A stretch of 64,000 bases of DNA, taken from positions 12,003,351 to 12,067,350 of the forward strand of contig NC_065544.1 of NCBI RefSeq assembly GCF_932294415.1. The letters are read 5' to 3'. Position 1 is the stretch's first letter; every line of letters begins with the position of its first letter. Source of the stretch: Quercus robur (Eukaryota > Streptophyta > Magnoliopsida > Fagales > Fagaceae). A program made the translations under genes and the position numbers. The notes beneath the pieces are model-generated. The model was not told the DNA's origin, did not search any database, and saw only the letters and a program-made list of their open reading frames with translations. This document shows positions 14,589 through 25,539 of the stretch, one piece after another.

Positions 14589-17500
14589 GCCAATCACTGC
14601 TCGACTCCTATTAAAATTGTAATCAGCAGTCCAGATGGTGCAATTGAAAGTAGCGACCTCATGTATTCTTTGACTTATGCTTGAAATACTTGAATTGAGA
14701 TCTAACGGTTCAATGAGCTTAACAATATAGAGAGATCCACCAGATGTCTCTGATCCCAAAGTACTTGTACTGTTTTCCAATGTCAAGGCATTGCAAATGC
14801 AAAAACTGATTTCCCATTTCAGAAATATAATGAAGATTGTTTCACCAAGAATATAATAGGGATCATGAGCATGGAAGGTATGCCAAAAGTGAACTTCACC
14901 ACATAAACTATACAAGCTGTGAATCAAGAACATACATAGTTGAAAATCCAATAGCAGGCTCCACAAAAGATCTGGTTGCATGAATTCCATATGGACTACA
15001 TAACTGTCCATTGCTCCAAAAGATGCCTTTAAACCATTTCATAAAGGATTATAAAAAGAGAACCACTTATTTCTTCCTACAAGCTCAACTAAGATAGCAA
15101 TATAAGAAGCAACATGAAAAAAGAGTATCAAAATTTGAGATTATGAAAGGATACATTGCATCCTGGACATTTGAACCATCATCCATTGAGGGAGAGTGCT
15201 TTTCAAAAATTTTTATACAAGATATGTTTGATGGCATTTGTAATAAAGATCCTGCAGGTCTCCAGATATGCCCAGGAGTTCTACCACACTCTGCTTGGTC
15301 TTCTTTAACTTTCGGCCACACTTGATCTGGCATGCATTTTACCCCGTAATCAAATTGTTGTACTTTTCCAACTTCAACAAAACTGCGAGAGGACCAAACT
15401 TCATATGCAATAACTTGTAATAGACCCATTTTGTATAAACATTATATAAAGGTTTATAATTAAAAAATGCCAAAACAAGTTTGCAGCGCTATACAGAAAA
15501 GTGGTAATTATATCATTGTAACACTCGAGAATTAATATGTTTCCTTTTCTAAAAGTGAGCTATACTTAAATCAAAACTGGAATGCTTGTTTTGCAGAAGC
15601 ACAAACTGTAACTTAGAACGCAGGAAAATACAAATTTCCAGTGTAAAAGGGAAAGGGCAGATGACAAACATAAAAACAGAGACACGTCAGAAGCCTGGAG
15701 TACCACAGTCAAGGTATCAGAAATATGGTGGGGTAAAAATGCCAAGCACACAATCCCACAATGAAGCATAACAAAGAAACTACTGGATATCAAGGCCATT
15801 GGTGGAAAATGTCACGTAGAACCATAAAAAGGCAGAGAAGTACAAAAGATATGTCAAGGCTCCATTCCCTCTACAGACAGAGAACCTTGAAAAAGAGACA
15901 TTAGGATGTTTGGAGAGCATGTCAATGGTAATATCAGCACCATGAAAATATCATTCTGTGTATTATGACTTCTTTTGTTTTTTGCAATGTTTTATCATGG
16001 TTCTACAAACATCAATGAAATAAGGAAAACTTTCCTATCAATGAAATAAGGAAAACTTTCCTTAGTGTAAGTCAACATAAAAGAAACACTTGATAATACA
16101 ATAAAACCTTCCATAAAAACTATCTAATAGTATAGATATCATTTTTGAACCTAACCTTGGATGAGGGAAGGGGCAAGAAAAACAAAGTCCCTTCAACTCC
16201 TTACCGTATATTATTTAAACACCACATCACAGACCCATCTAAAATGAACTAGCTGTGTCTGCTTTAGGTCCCAAATCAGAACTCAGTATCTATCACATGA
16301 TAACACTAAACAAAATGCTTACATAGCTAATAGCTAGGACATTACAAGATATAAAATATTATAAGCTGCATTTAGCATATAAAATTTCTTAAAATTGGAA
16401 ACAACATTTCCCTCCACTTTTTTCAGGGCAATTAAAAATCACTGTTCATATGCTATTCACAAATCTACTAAAATCCCCCAAACTAAAATCACTTCAATTT
16501 TTTCCTTCCTCATGGTACAAGTAGTTACCTGAAAAACAGTTTATATGCCCTACTCAAGTCATTACATTCAGTTATTTTAAAAAGAATGTTTCATTTTCTA
16601 ATGCTGCCAACATAAAATAGTGCATGATTTTTTCAAATAAATATTCCATTTCTAGAATCTTAGAACCCAGAGGCCAGAAATTATTATTATATTGACCATA
16701 GCTTACTGCAAAACCTTGACTCTTAAGGAATGTTCCAAAGATCTTGCATTATAGAATGAGCACACAGGCACAAGTGCACCACACTACAATTCCATTATAC
16801 CTCAAGGAGCCATGTACACCGCCTGCTAATAAAACATCCATTTCAGTTTGACCCTCGAGTGTCTGTACATCAATGCGTATCTGTTCCAAAGCACCATTCA
16901 CAATCTTATCTGTTCCACCATACTTCCAAACCTGTAAAGTAAAAAAAAAAAAAAAAATAAATTAAAAAAATAAATAAAAGTTTGAAACGATTTACTGAAA
17001 CACGCTGCTGCAACCTTAGAACAATGATAATACTATGAGTCATGACTCATGAAGACATCATTAATACATCGCCTAAAAATAGTGATGTGCAATGAAACCT
17101 GGCATTCCGTCACCTCTGGCATTATCCATTGTTGGCAATCACACCAACCAAGCTACTTTACTCCAGTAACCACAAACATACTTTGAAACCTGAAACTTAG
17201 CCCTTGATATGACAGCAACGACGAATCCAGTCGCCATTGCCACCACCAATTGTGTCACAGCAGTCAAGCCTCTACTGTGACTGCTACTGCACCAGGAAAC
17301 ACCTCTGAGACCATCAGAACACCACAAACTGATTGGATTCCACCTAAAACTGCCAGAATGTCACTCTAGGGTAATGATTTGACCTACTATGGCTTAATCA
17401 GTTCATATGTTGCATGGACACAGTTAAAATGGCCAAGTACCTGTACCCGTACCTGTACCTGTGCAACTTAGGTGTTTATTAGTTTATTTGAACTCTTGGT

Positions 17501-20500
17501 TTGGACTTTACACAACATTTTATAGGTGTCATTGCACTTCTTTGCTATTTATTACTGCCTTTAAATTAATTTTAGATATGTTTTCAAGAAATTTATTGTT
17601 GTTACTTAATTTTAAAACTAAATTAAACGTATTATGTCCAAAAATATTTAAAATATGCCTAAAAAACATATTAATTAATTCATTAATTGTTGTACCCCAG
17701 ACATGTCATACCCCTATTTTGTCAAGAAATGTCATACCCCCGTACCTATACCTATAATCATGCAACTTAAATCAGTCGCTAGAGCCATTTCTTCAGTCAA
17801 TATCTATCAGTGCCACTGCCAATTCCCCATTCACATCATTTTTGTATGTGGTATGTATTGCTACTTTGAGTGTGCGATTGGGTATTCTGTGATATGTTTG
17901 TTGTTTTGCTATATAATAGATTGACTCCCTGCAACCCAATCGAAGTGAATTGGTTGTTAAATGGTTTGGGATAATGTATGTTTGTTTTTCTTTTAAAAAA
18001 AAAACTTGGTGAATTTGTGGTAAATTAGTAATGTGAGTAGTCATTGGTTGGCTGGGTTGAATTTAATGGTGTTCAATTTGCCCATTGGTGTCAGTTTGTT
18101 CAATTTCTAATATTTCTCATTGGCTCATACATTATCTGTTTGGTTTATTTTGTTTGTTTTTGGTTGTGTTGCTACATAATCAAAGGACAATATACAAATT
18201 GTCTTCTCATATGCTCTCAATTACCTCAATTTGTCTCAAAGGAAGTAATTTTGTGCAGTGGGCTCTATTGGATTATCATACAAATAATATGTGTGTGTGC
18301 TAGGATATATTAATTAACCATAAAATACAGTTCCCAATCCCATTGCTTAACAACAAAATGAAATCTTATGGGTAATTTTCAGAGCCAACAACAGTAAAAC
18401 ACATTCAGAGATCCAAATTCTTCATGTGTAATCTCAGAGGATGCAAAGGAAAAAGAAAAAATGGAAGTGATGTTTGTTTTTTGTCAGCTAAACTCTCCCA
18501 ACTCTTTATGGTTTGTGATGCCACACATTCCTGTTTGGTTAACTTGCAACTTCTAACACAATTTGTTATGTATTAGTTGGTGATAATGTGAAGATTTTAA
18601 CTTCACTGAACCAATGGAAGAGTTTAATCACCACAACATACATCACTTGTAACTCAAATATGGGCCCAAAAGGGCAAAGTCAAATTCAGTTCATGAGACA
18701 TCATATCTAATCTGTTTTGACAAGACAAAAATAACACTCTTGCTATCTAGTACAAAGATGATTCCACAGAAGCTGTAAACTTAAGCCCAGGCCCAGCAAG
18801 CACAATATTAAATAAAGCAGAACTTCTTTTACTCAAAACTAGAGTTCAAAACCAGGGCCAAAGCAAATACACTGCATAGTTTACATATGCTACAAATCCA
18901 CAAAAGTAACTTTACAAATCTTCACAAAAGCCTAATATGCTTTGTGCTTCAATAGTTTCCTATAGTGAAATAAAAATAAAAAAAGAATGTGACAGCAGGC
19001 TACACAATGAGGTAGCCTTCCCTTTGCAAATCCCTCACTTCCCAAGGGTTGAGCCTAAGAACCCCCCTGTTCCCCCAGGGCCATGGGAAGAGATACCACC
19101 TCCCTACTAGGGTAAGTGGTGATTAAGCCTGTTCCAAAATACATATTTCTAATGTAAAATCTTTAAGAGCTTAAAGAAAACATACTTATAAATAAATAAA
19201 TAAATAAAAATAAAAATAAAAGCTTAAAGAAAATAGGAAAGAAGGAAAAAAATCACTGATCTAAATGTCAGTAAAGTAAACTCATTAATCTTTATCAAGT
19301 GATACAATCATATTGGATTATCAAATCAATTTATATAAATGTGCATGTAATTGGCATTTGGCAATGGCCTATACTTAGATGTGCATATGTTACTCAAGAT
19401 TCCAACAACTTTCACATTTAACTATTAACATGCAGTTGGTACATTGCCAATGGTGAAAAAAGTACCACTTATTACCCAAAGAAAAAAAATTCAGAAAAGG
19501 ATTTTAACTTGAACATCCTGAGTTGATAGATGAGAATTAAAGCTGGAAAAGCAATAACTTCACAAATTAAAAGCCTATCTTCAATCAACATACCACAGGT
19601 TGTGATACTTGTATCCTTTGGATTTCCTCCTTGAAGTTACACTTTCCTTTACTGAACGGAATAACGTTACCATATAACTCCCTAACCTGAAGCAGCTTAG
19701 AAGCTCTTAATCCAGTTCTACATAAATTCAATGCCTGAGATAAAATGAGTCAGAGCAAGTCAAGAATTTTTTTTCCAAAATTCAAGAAAGAACTACAATC
19801 AAGAGCAAAAGAGAGAGAAAAAACAATGGCAACCAGTGGCTGCTGCAAATTTGGACAGCTTCAGATGCAAATTTCATTTCTTGTGTATAAATATAAAACA
19901 TTTTTCATGAATAAACGTTTTTAAAGCAAGCAGTACTATTTATAAACAGAAAATACTATATAAAAATATAATCTTCTCAATAAAACTGACCTACAATAAA
20001 GAAGAACATACTCTATTTGATTTTTTGTGATGATGTGGAACCTCACCAAGGCAGGGCCCTTTGGACCCACCCCTGGGAAGTAAACCATAGATACACAATC
20101 CCACCCACTAGAACCGTATATTAGGTAATCCAAGGAAACAACTAGTCCGGATTGAACCCAAGACGTTTGGATCTATAGCTCATCCCAAGCCTCCAAGCAC
20201 TAGGCTGCACCTTGACAGGTACAAGAAAAACATACTCTGTAACAAAGATGAGCAACTTGAATACTTATCATGAAAAAGTACAATCTCTTTTTCAATTCTT
20301 TTTTTTGTGGGGGTGGGGGGTTGTGGGGGGTGCTATGGTTCAAAGGCCCATACATGTGCATGCTATAAAACTGGATTAAGCTGCATTTCTCCAAACAAAT
20401 TGATTCCCAAGAACAAAAATGTCAAGTGTTTTTGTTTTCAAGTTATAATCTAACCCTCAACTTGACAGCAAACACATCCAACATAACATGACAAGGGAGA

Positions 20501-22884
20501 TGGCGAAAATTCATAATCGAGTTAGATTTTTTAATATGAATTTCTGTCATATACGCACCTAGATCTCCAGGTATATCTGAATTTAAGGTTTTAACTGAAC
20601 TAGTTTGGATTAAATGTCTTTCAGAAAAAATTATGATGTAACTACACGTGTAGTTTGATTATCTCATGTTTTAATAGTACTGCTACTGGCTTTATGATTT
20701 TTTGATTCTCTTCCTCTGTTTACGCCTATTAGGCTATGTAGAACTTGGTTTTTGTGTTCGATCTGGTTTATGAGCCGACCTGAGCCGACTTGGAAGCATT
20801 ACAATTTTAAATGAAAAATTTTCTGAGGCTTAGTCCATAGAGCAATCAATTTTGGCCCTTTTTTTAAATCCGCTTTTTGGGATATATATATATATATATA
20901 TATAATGTTGCTTCAAATAAGGTTAGATGTATTGAGAAACTAAATTGCCACCTCTATATTTTTCTACTTGATATAGTGAAATCACTGCAACTCTATGGAT
21001 GTCGGCACATTGCCGCACCACGTATATCTTTTTCCTTTGCACATTTTTCACTCTATTTTCTTTCTCTCACAGATCTAGGAATAGTTTAAATTCCTAACAA
21101 CGTCGAGCCAGCACTTGCTTATCCATATCTGAGTCCCATCAGCCTATGGTGATCAATCAGAAACAAAGGGAGGGAAGAATAATCCAAAATTTGAGGACTT
21201 ATATAAGGCAGATGATATTCCTGATCTGCTCTGTTGTGGCATACCCAGCATTCTGTGCCATAATTATTTCCTTTGATCTATTTAATATATTGCAATGACA
21301 AGAATAACATGCTACAGAACTACCTGGGCAGTGGCCATCCTCATAAGTGTAGCAAATCCTAGATAAATGGGAGAGGATTGACAACATAAATCAAGGCAGT
21401 AATCACTTGTTTTAGACTTTCTCGTTCCTCCTCCAAAACTCCTCACAATCATTACAGTCAGTAACAAAGTTTTTTTCCTTAAATTTATAGGTGCACACAT
21501 AATACAGCATTCCTTCTTTTATGCATCGTATCTTGTCAGTTTTGATCATCTGCAATCTCTCCTCAGATACCATCCACGTCCAACTAGATGCTTTCAGTTA
21601 TTTAATAAAGTTGTCCTCCTACTTCTGAACTTGTCACACAAGACCAGTAGGAACCTCTCCTCACCATACACTCTCAGTTCAAAATCAGTATCATCGAACT
21701 ATAAAGTTTTTATGCAGTTTATATTTCTGGAAACTTCAATAAGTTTGCAACTTATTCCAGTAAAAATATTTTATGTCAATATCATACGTAAGCAATCAAT
21801 TCAACCTCACACTAAGTCGCCCCCAGTAAGTCAAAGTTTCTTCAGCCTTGAATTATGAGGTTACTCCCTTAGATTCCAAAAACTCAGCCTTAACTATTTC
21901 CATAAATCATTAGTATTATTCCAGATGGAATCACTATGTTCATCCAAGTTTAAATTTCCATTGATAAAAAAAAATTAGATATGCCCTAATTTTATACTGA
22001 ACAATTTAATAAGTCTCATTGTTTGTAAGGGACTAAACTACTCTACTTTAATGTGTCTATACGTCACATATTTACCTCCCAAATAAAGAACATGCCTCAA
22101 AGTATGCCATCCATTCCCACTAATCAGATTGTTTCTAAACCACCAAAATTAAAACTTGCACCATCAATGTGATGACACCACAAGCATCAAACCAATCAAA
22201 CAAGTGCAAGATTTTAGCTAAAGAACACTGAAAAACTTGGGAAATCAAACACATCATTTGAGATACAAGACATTCTTAGCATAACCCATCAAACATAAGC
22301 GCACATAGAACTTTTCTAAGACAAAGACCCTATACACCATCACCGAAAATTATTCAATACACCACGAGCAATGCTCCCTCGTCTCACATGAATGGTGGGT
22401 CTCACAATGAATTTAACATACATGTAAAAAAAAAATCAATTTTTTAGTATATAAATGTAACAAATCAAATGTTTAGACATGCCATCTTTACAAAGTCAAA
22501 TTTTTAGACACACCACCCTCACAAAATTAAAATTTTAGTTTGTTCATGTAAAAAAATAGAATACATACCCTTGTGGACTTTGGAGTTGGTTCTTGTGCAG
22601 TAGCTACAGAAGAAGAACGAGAAGAGCCGGGTATTGGACCTTTAATAGGGAAGTAACGGTTCTTCTCCTTATCATAATAAAACCCAGGAAGATCTGCCAT
22701 ATTTGTATTACAATCATCATCATTAACTAAAATCAAAAACAAAAACGAAAAAAAAAAAAAAAACGAAACCCAGAATCTAAAACAACCCAGAAAATAAAAA
22801 AGGAAGCAGAATAATTGAAATTATAAATGTAAGCCCAACAAAGTAAAAGGAAATTGAAGAAGAAGGAAGAGTACCTTGTGGCAT
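5019..22884 (-). CDS. DCAF4: DCAF4-like WD40 protein (CUL4-DDB1 substrate receptor), complete, 13 exons, 509 aa
   Basis: A WD40 protein of the DCAF4 family, expected to bind DDB1 and present substrates to CUL4 ubiquitin ligases, mainly in the nucleus. Minus-strand coding exons: 22884-22875, 22693-22569, 19734-19594, 16931-16801, 15382-15155, 14763-14591, 10892-10792, 8893-8738, 7894-7839, 7745-7688, 5595-5475, 5394-5284 and 5137-5019 (stop TGA). Phases match at every junction and sum to 1530 nt. The protein starts MPQDLPGFYYDKEKNRYFP, the family's N-terminal signature; exon 1 gives only MPQ plus the first base of the Asp codon. Internal marks are TTLGSETSGGSLYI, SWVCRSKSDV, GLRNGAIVTVDVRDKR, SSMDGSVKLYDHR (a DWD-like YDxR) and GGEDCNLRLWSIKSGELL. 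It ends GLFYMHWP. A later ATG in exon 2 (22700) would give MADLP, but that ATG overlaps the intron acceptor, so the MPQ start is preferred. All introns are GT-AG except intron 6 (GC-AG). The assignment rests on remembered family sequence; exon borders come from splice signals and phase. Confidence 0.9.
5596..7687 (-). other. Intron 10 of the DCAF4-like gene
   Basis: A 2.1-kb intron between exons encoding SSMDGS and VKLYDH. It contains a CT tract near 5994-6014, a C15 run at 6896-6910 followed by an unusually GC-rich 50-base patch, and a Tourist-like MITE at 7267-7646. The other open frames, such as 6689-6973, have no domain. Confidence 0.8.
7267..7646. mobile_element. Tourist-like MITE (PIF/Harbinger type), 380 bp
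   Basis: The left end reads GGGCTTGTTTGG and the right end CCAAACAAGCCC, a perfect 12-bp inverted pair. TAA flanks both sides (7264-7266 and 7647-7649). A 3-bp TAA duplication with a GGGCYTGTTTGG terminus is typical of Tourist/PIF-Harbinger MITEs. The interior is rich in TGAGT and has no open frame. It lies 38 bp from the donor of exon 10 in the DCAF4-like gene. Confidence 0.92.
8285..8660. repeat. Probable MITE-like repeat with inverted ends
   Basis: The left part reads GCCATCTTAAACTATGAT. Near the right end the complement reads CACCCTAAACTATGTGATTAG, so similar sequence occurs in opposite orientation about 300 bp apart. It sits in intron 8 of the DCAF4-like gene. Exact ends and a target duplication could not be fixed. 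Confidence 0.4.
9015..9124. repeat. 55-bp tandem duplication
   Basis: Two adjacent 55-base units (9015-9069 and 9070-9124), both containing AACCAAAAGGAAATATTAAT. They differ at only a few bases, so the duplication is fairly recent. Confidence 0.9.
9270..10090. repeat. Degenerate tandem repeat, about 286-bp period
   Basis: ATCTAGGCTATATAA occurs at about 9549 and 9833. Each copy is followed by a GAACCTTGA(T/C)CTC block, then TTACTTCTAGGTTA and CTAAGAACC. A weaker earlier copy, starting near 9270, shares the GACACAAATGCGACTAGCACTT block. There are three diverged units. They resemble decayed transposon sequence but no family was identified. Confidence 0.65.
12224..13700 (-). mobile_element. 5'-truncated LINE (non-LTR retrotransposon), ORF2 3' part
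   Basis: On the minus strand an open frame of 437 codons (13683-12370) covers the C-terminal part of a plant LINE ORF2. It begins in the thumb region (EKISQKLAGWKKLYLSKGGR), continues through WLWRFGVEE, and includes a zf-RVT-like Cys/His region (CILCRCNGESANHLLLHC) near residues 315-335. It ends near LFDWSRAWG, as plant LINE ORF2s often do. A poly(A) tail follows (T run at 12224-12234 on the plus strand). A short candidate target duplication TAGGTT occurs at 12220-12225 and 13701-13706. The reverse transcriptase catalytic core is missing, so the copy is dead. The frame is uninterrupted, suggesting fairly recent insertion. It sits in the same sense as the host gene, in intron 6. Confidence 0.9.
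14552..14585. repeat. (GA)17 microsatellite beside the GC donor
   Basis: A GA run on the plus strand (CT on the transcribed minus strand) that begins about five bases inside intron 6. As RNA it forms a pyrimidine-rich stretch right after the noncanonical donor. Confidence 0.95.
15383..16800 (-). other. Intron 4 of the DCAF4-like gene
   Basis: A 1.4-kb AT-rich intron. It contains a perfect 26-bp tandem duplication (16011-16036 and 16037-16062, starting ATCAATGAAATAAGG). The open frames at 15566-15799 and 15586-15771 have no recognisable domain. Confidence 0.75.
16932..19593 (-). other. Intron 3 of the DCAF4-like gene
   Basis: A 2.7-kb intron. GTACCTGTACC-type repeats at about 17439-17475 have a partner at about 17731-17770, both followed by GCAACTTA; they may border a small unidentified insertion. 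A GC-richer patch around 19005-19135 resembles a short interspersed repeat. No coding sequence was recognised. Confidence 0.65.
19735..22568 (-). other. Intron 2 of the DCAF4-like gene
   Basis: A 2.8-kb intron. It contains an AT tract at about 20882-20902 and a SINE-like sequence at about 20035-20218. The rest is AT-rich without coding signal. Confidence 0.75.
20035..20218 (-). mobile_element. Probable tRNA-derived SINE
   Basis: The minus strand reads like a tRNA-derived SINE head. An A-box-like TAGTGCTTGGAGG is followed after about 34 bases by a B-box-like GGTTCAATCCG, which is the spacing expected of a pol III promoter. The downstream body contains GGTGAGGTTCCACATCATC. No clean target duplication was seen. 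A decayed tRNA gene is less likely because no cloverleaf could be drawn. Confidence 0.5.
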
Positions 22885-23670
22885 GGCTTCAGAGAAACTG
22901 GGTGTCTGTACTGTATTGTGTTGTTGTTTTAGGGTAAGAATGGTAAAGAGCGGTGGAGGTGTGTGAAGAGAAAAACGGTCAAAACCTGCGGGTGCTGCTG
23001 AGGCGGTGGAACCAAAACTAAACAAATGGATTAATTGAAGGGACTCTCGTTCTCAACTCTTCTTATTAGGGGTATCATCAAATTAACCCCTTCGATTGGG
23101 TTAGGCTTGGGTTGATAAATTTTTTTAACTTATTTGACTTAAACCAACCTAGCATGTATGTATTCATCAAAAAACCTAGCATGTATGTAACTTCTTTTTT
23201 TGTTTTGGTATTTTGAGTTTTTTTTTTTTTTTTTATAACTGAATTGGTTTTGATGAATTTGAAAATTTAGAATATAATTTAAGAATGTAATAGGAAATGT
23301 AATATATTATTGAAAAAAAATATTTGAATAATTGATAAAAACCTAATTTTTACATTACATAAAATATGTATTTATAATCCACCGATCTATGTGAGCTGGA
23401 TTAGGTTGTTTCTACAGAAGTGATGGACTGGATTGGGATTTCTCAAGCCAATATTGTCAAGTGGAGTTGAAAAAAATTTCCAACTCTACTCATGTATACA
23501 TGTACTTCATATTAGCAGCTTGAAGTTAGCTCTATTTGGGTTGGGGTTTTTTGTTTTTTATTTTACCAATTGTACGTTTTCAATTTTATCAAAAATAATT
23601 AAATAAATAAAAATACACGGTTTCAAATTAACTCACTTTTAAATGAGTTATTTTTTATATTTGCAATTTC
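22885..23670 (-). promoter_or_regulatory. 5' UTR and proximal promoter region of the DCAF4-like gene
   Basis: Immediately upstream of the ATG (22884-22882) lies a probable 5' UTR reaching at least to about 23030, then AT-rich DNA with T runs. No convincing TATA box was singled out. A LINE insertion beginning at 23671 limits the undisturbed upstream region to under 800 bp. Confidence 0.45.
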
Positions 23671-25029
23671 TTTTTTCTTTTCTTTTTCTTTGGTTAGAAG
23701 GCAGATATATTAACAACAAAGAAACTTACAAACTTGCCACAAAGGCCAAAGTAGTGGCTATCCACCTATAAGAGTATAGCCCATTCACATCAGATATAAG
23801 AAGCCTATCTAAATCAATAGAGGGGGAAAATTCAAAAATAACAAAATCCTCCCTCATACAGCAGCCTTGCTTGGCCAAAAGATTAGCACACCTATTTACT
23901 TCCCTATACACATGAGCTACCCGAACCTGTGTGAATCTTGCTAAGAGGGATCTACAATCAAAAAACAATGGAGAAACTTTAATATTAGTGCCGTTAGTAT
24001 TTTTTAACATCTCCACAATCACTTTAGCATCAAGCTCCACTTCTAAACATCCAATTCCCAACTGAATAGCAAGATTTAAACCATCTCTCAGTACCCATAA
24101 TTCAGCCATCACACTTGTTGTATGCCCAATAGACCTCGAATACCCCCCTAATCCATTTCCCTTCACTGTCTCGGATCAACCCTCCCCCACCTGCCGTACT
24201 TGGGTTCCCCAATGAAGCTCCATCAATGTTGAGCTTGTACCAACCCGGAAGAGGTTTAGACCATTTAATAGGAATAGCAATCCTTGGAGTTGCTTGCTTA
24301 ACCTTACTGACACAAAAATGAAACTCCTTAGCTTGACTTAAACACATCTTGTCAAGTGCTGGATTTGGAACAAAATTTTCAAACACAACAAAGTTTCTAT
24401 TTTTCCACAAGGACCAAACAATATAAAGGAATATCGTGCACCAAGGAATACAACCTTTATGTAGCACCACACTCAAACAGTTGGCTTTTAATCAAGCCTC
24501 AAGACCATTATCAAAGGAAGTGACGTGAGTTGGAGGAACCTCCAATTTTCGCCACAGATCACAAGCATAAACACAATCACGAACCATATGAATAATAGAC
24601 TCATTTTGTTCTCTACATATCGGGCACAACTTATCACAATTGATACCTTTTCCCGCTAACACTTCCTTAACTGGGACACTACCATGCAAACACAACCAAA
24701 ATAAATTTATAATTTTTGGTAAAATGTCCAATTTCCAAATCCACTGCCCACTAAATTGTAAGGCAATTTCTCCACCTTGGTTTGCAAGTCGGTAAGCTGA
24801 ATTTGTAGTGAATTCTCCATTCTTGGAGAACTTCCACATCACTGTGTCTCTCCCACTCCCATACGTTTGGATTGGAATTGACTTAATTTTGTCTTTGATG
24901 GACTGTGGCAAATCAAAGGAAATAAGATCCCACTTCCATTCTTGACAACAAAGTAGGTCTGAGACCCTCAAGTTTAGATCTTCCTGTCCAAGAAGACCCT
25001 CAATCATACCCCATAATATTTGCAATTTC
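23657..25029 (-). mobile_element. 5'-truncated LINE with 14-bp target duplication
   Basis: ATATTTGCAATTTC flanks the insertion at 23657-23670 and 25016-25029. On the minus strand the insert (25015-23671) encodes the end of a plant LINE ORF2. First comes a zf-RVT domain (LCPICREQNESIIHMVRDC, about 24650-24560). Then an RNase H-like domain: GWYKLNIDGASLGNP near 24240, VMAELWVLRDGLNLA near 24090, and HVYREVNRCANLLAKQG near 23910-23860. The frame is broken by a stop near 24490 and a frameshift around 24166-24102, so the copy is dead. It lies about 640-790 bp upstream of the DCAF4-like 5' end, in the same orientation. Confidence 0.93.
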
Positions 25030-25090
25030 CATATAGTAAGTAAATATAAAAACTATTTCAATTTTTTTTTTCAAAGTAATTAATATAAAC

Positions 25091-25446
25091 AAGCTTAAAA
25101 TGCAAAACCCACCCTCTATATTTACTAAAATTCATTCCAACCCTTTAACTTTACTTTCATTCATTTCAATCCTCTAACTTTCAGGTTTATTCAATTAAAG
25201 TTTCTCCATCAACTTTTGTTATATGTTGTGGTTAATTTTTCTTCAAATTTTTTAAATTAAAAAAATTCAATCAATGATTGAAAAGTATTTTCCATATTTT
25301 TTTTTTCAAAAAATGTTAACAAAAGTTCATAGAAATGCCTTAATTGAATAAATCTAAAACTTAGAGAATTGAAATAAACGAAAACAAAGTTAAAGAATTA
25401 GAATGAATTATGAAAAAACTTAAAGGGTGTGTTTTGCATTTTAGCC
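25091..25446. mobile_element. Fold-back MITE-like element
   Basis: The left arm reads AAAATGCAAAACCCACCCT and continues with TTCATTCCAACCCTTTAAC. The reverse complement of the right arm reads AAAATGCAAAACACACCCT and TTCATTCTAATTCTTTAAC. The arms are over 80 bp with scattered mismatches, so the whole piece can fold back. It carries no open frame. The target duplication was not resolved. Confidence 0.75.
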
Positions 25447-25539
25447 TATATAAAAGGCTAAAACAAGTTCTAATAGGAAATCATAAACAATAATAATTAT
25501 CCTAAACGAAAAAAGAAATCATATGATTAACCTTAAAAA

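Larger units (their letters stand above)
10893..14590 (-). other. Intron 6 of the DCAF4-like gene, GC-AG type, with LINE insertion
   Basis: A 3.7-kb intron. The donor is ATTG|GCAAGT (GC at 14590-14589) and the acceptor TTACAG|GTACT (10894-10893). Only the GC donor keeps phase: exon 6 ends with the first base of a Gly codon and exon 7 supplies GT. The nearby GT alternative (AA|GTCTCT) would create an immediate stop. A GA/CT microsatellite starts a few bases inside the intron, and a truncated LINE lies at 12224-13700. Confidence 0.85.

Noticed and set aside
14764..15011. Extended minus-strand frame upstream of exon 6 (MDSYVVHMEFMQPD)
   Set aside because: It is the open reading of intron 5. Phase from exon 5 (QDA plus AT) fits only an acceptor at 14765/14764, giving ITTLGSETSGG.
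22527..22742. Alternative MADLP start in exon 2
   Set aside because: Its ATG overlaps the ATATGGCAG acceptor, and exon 1 (MPQ plus G) joins there in phase to give the conserved MPQDLPGFYY start.
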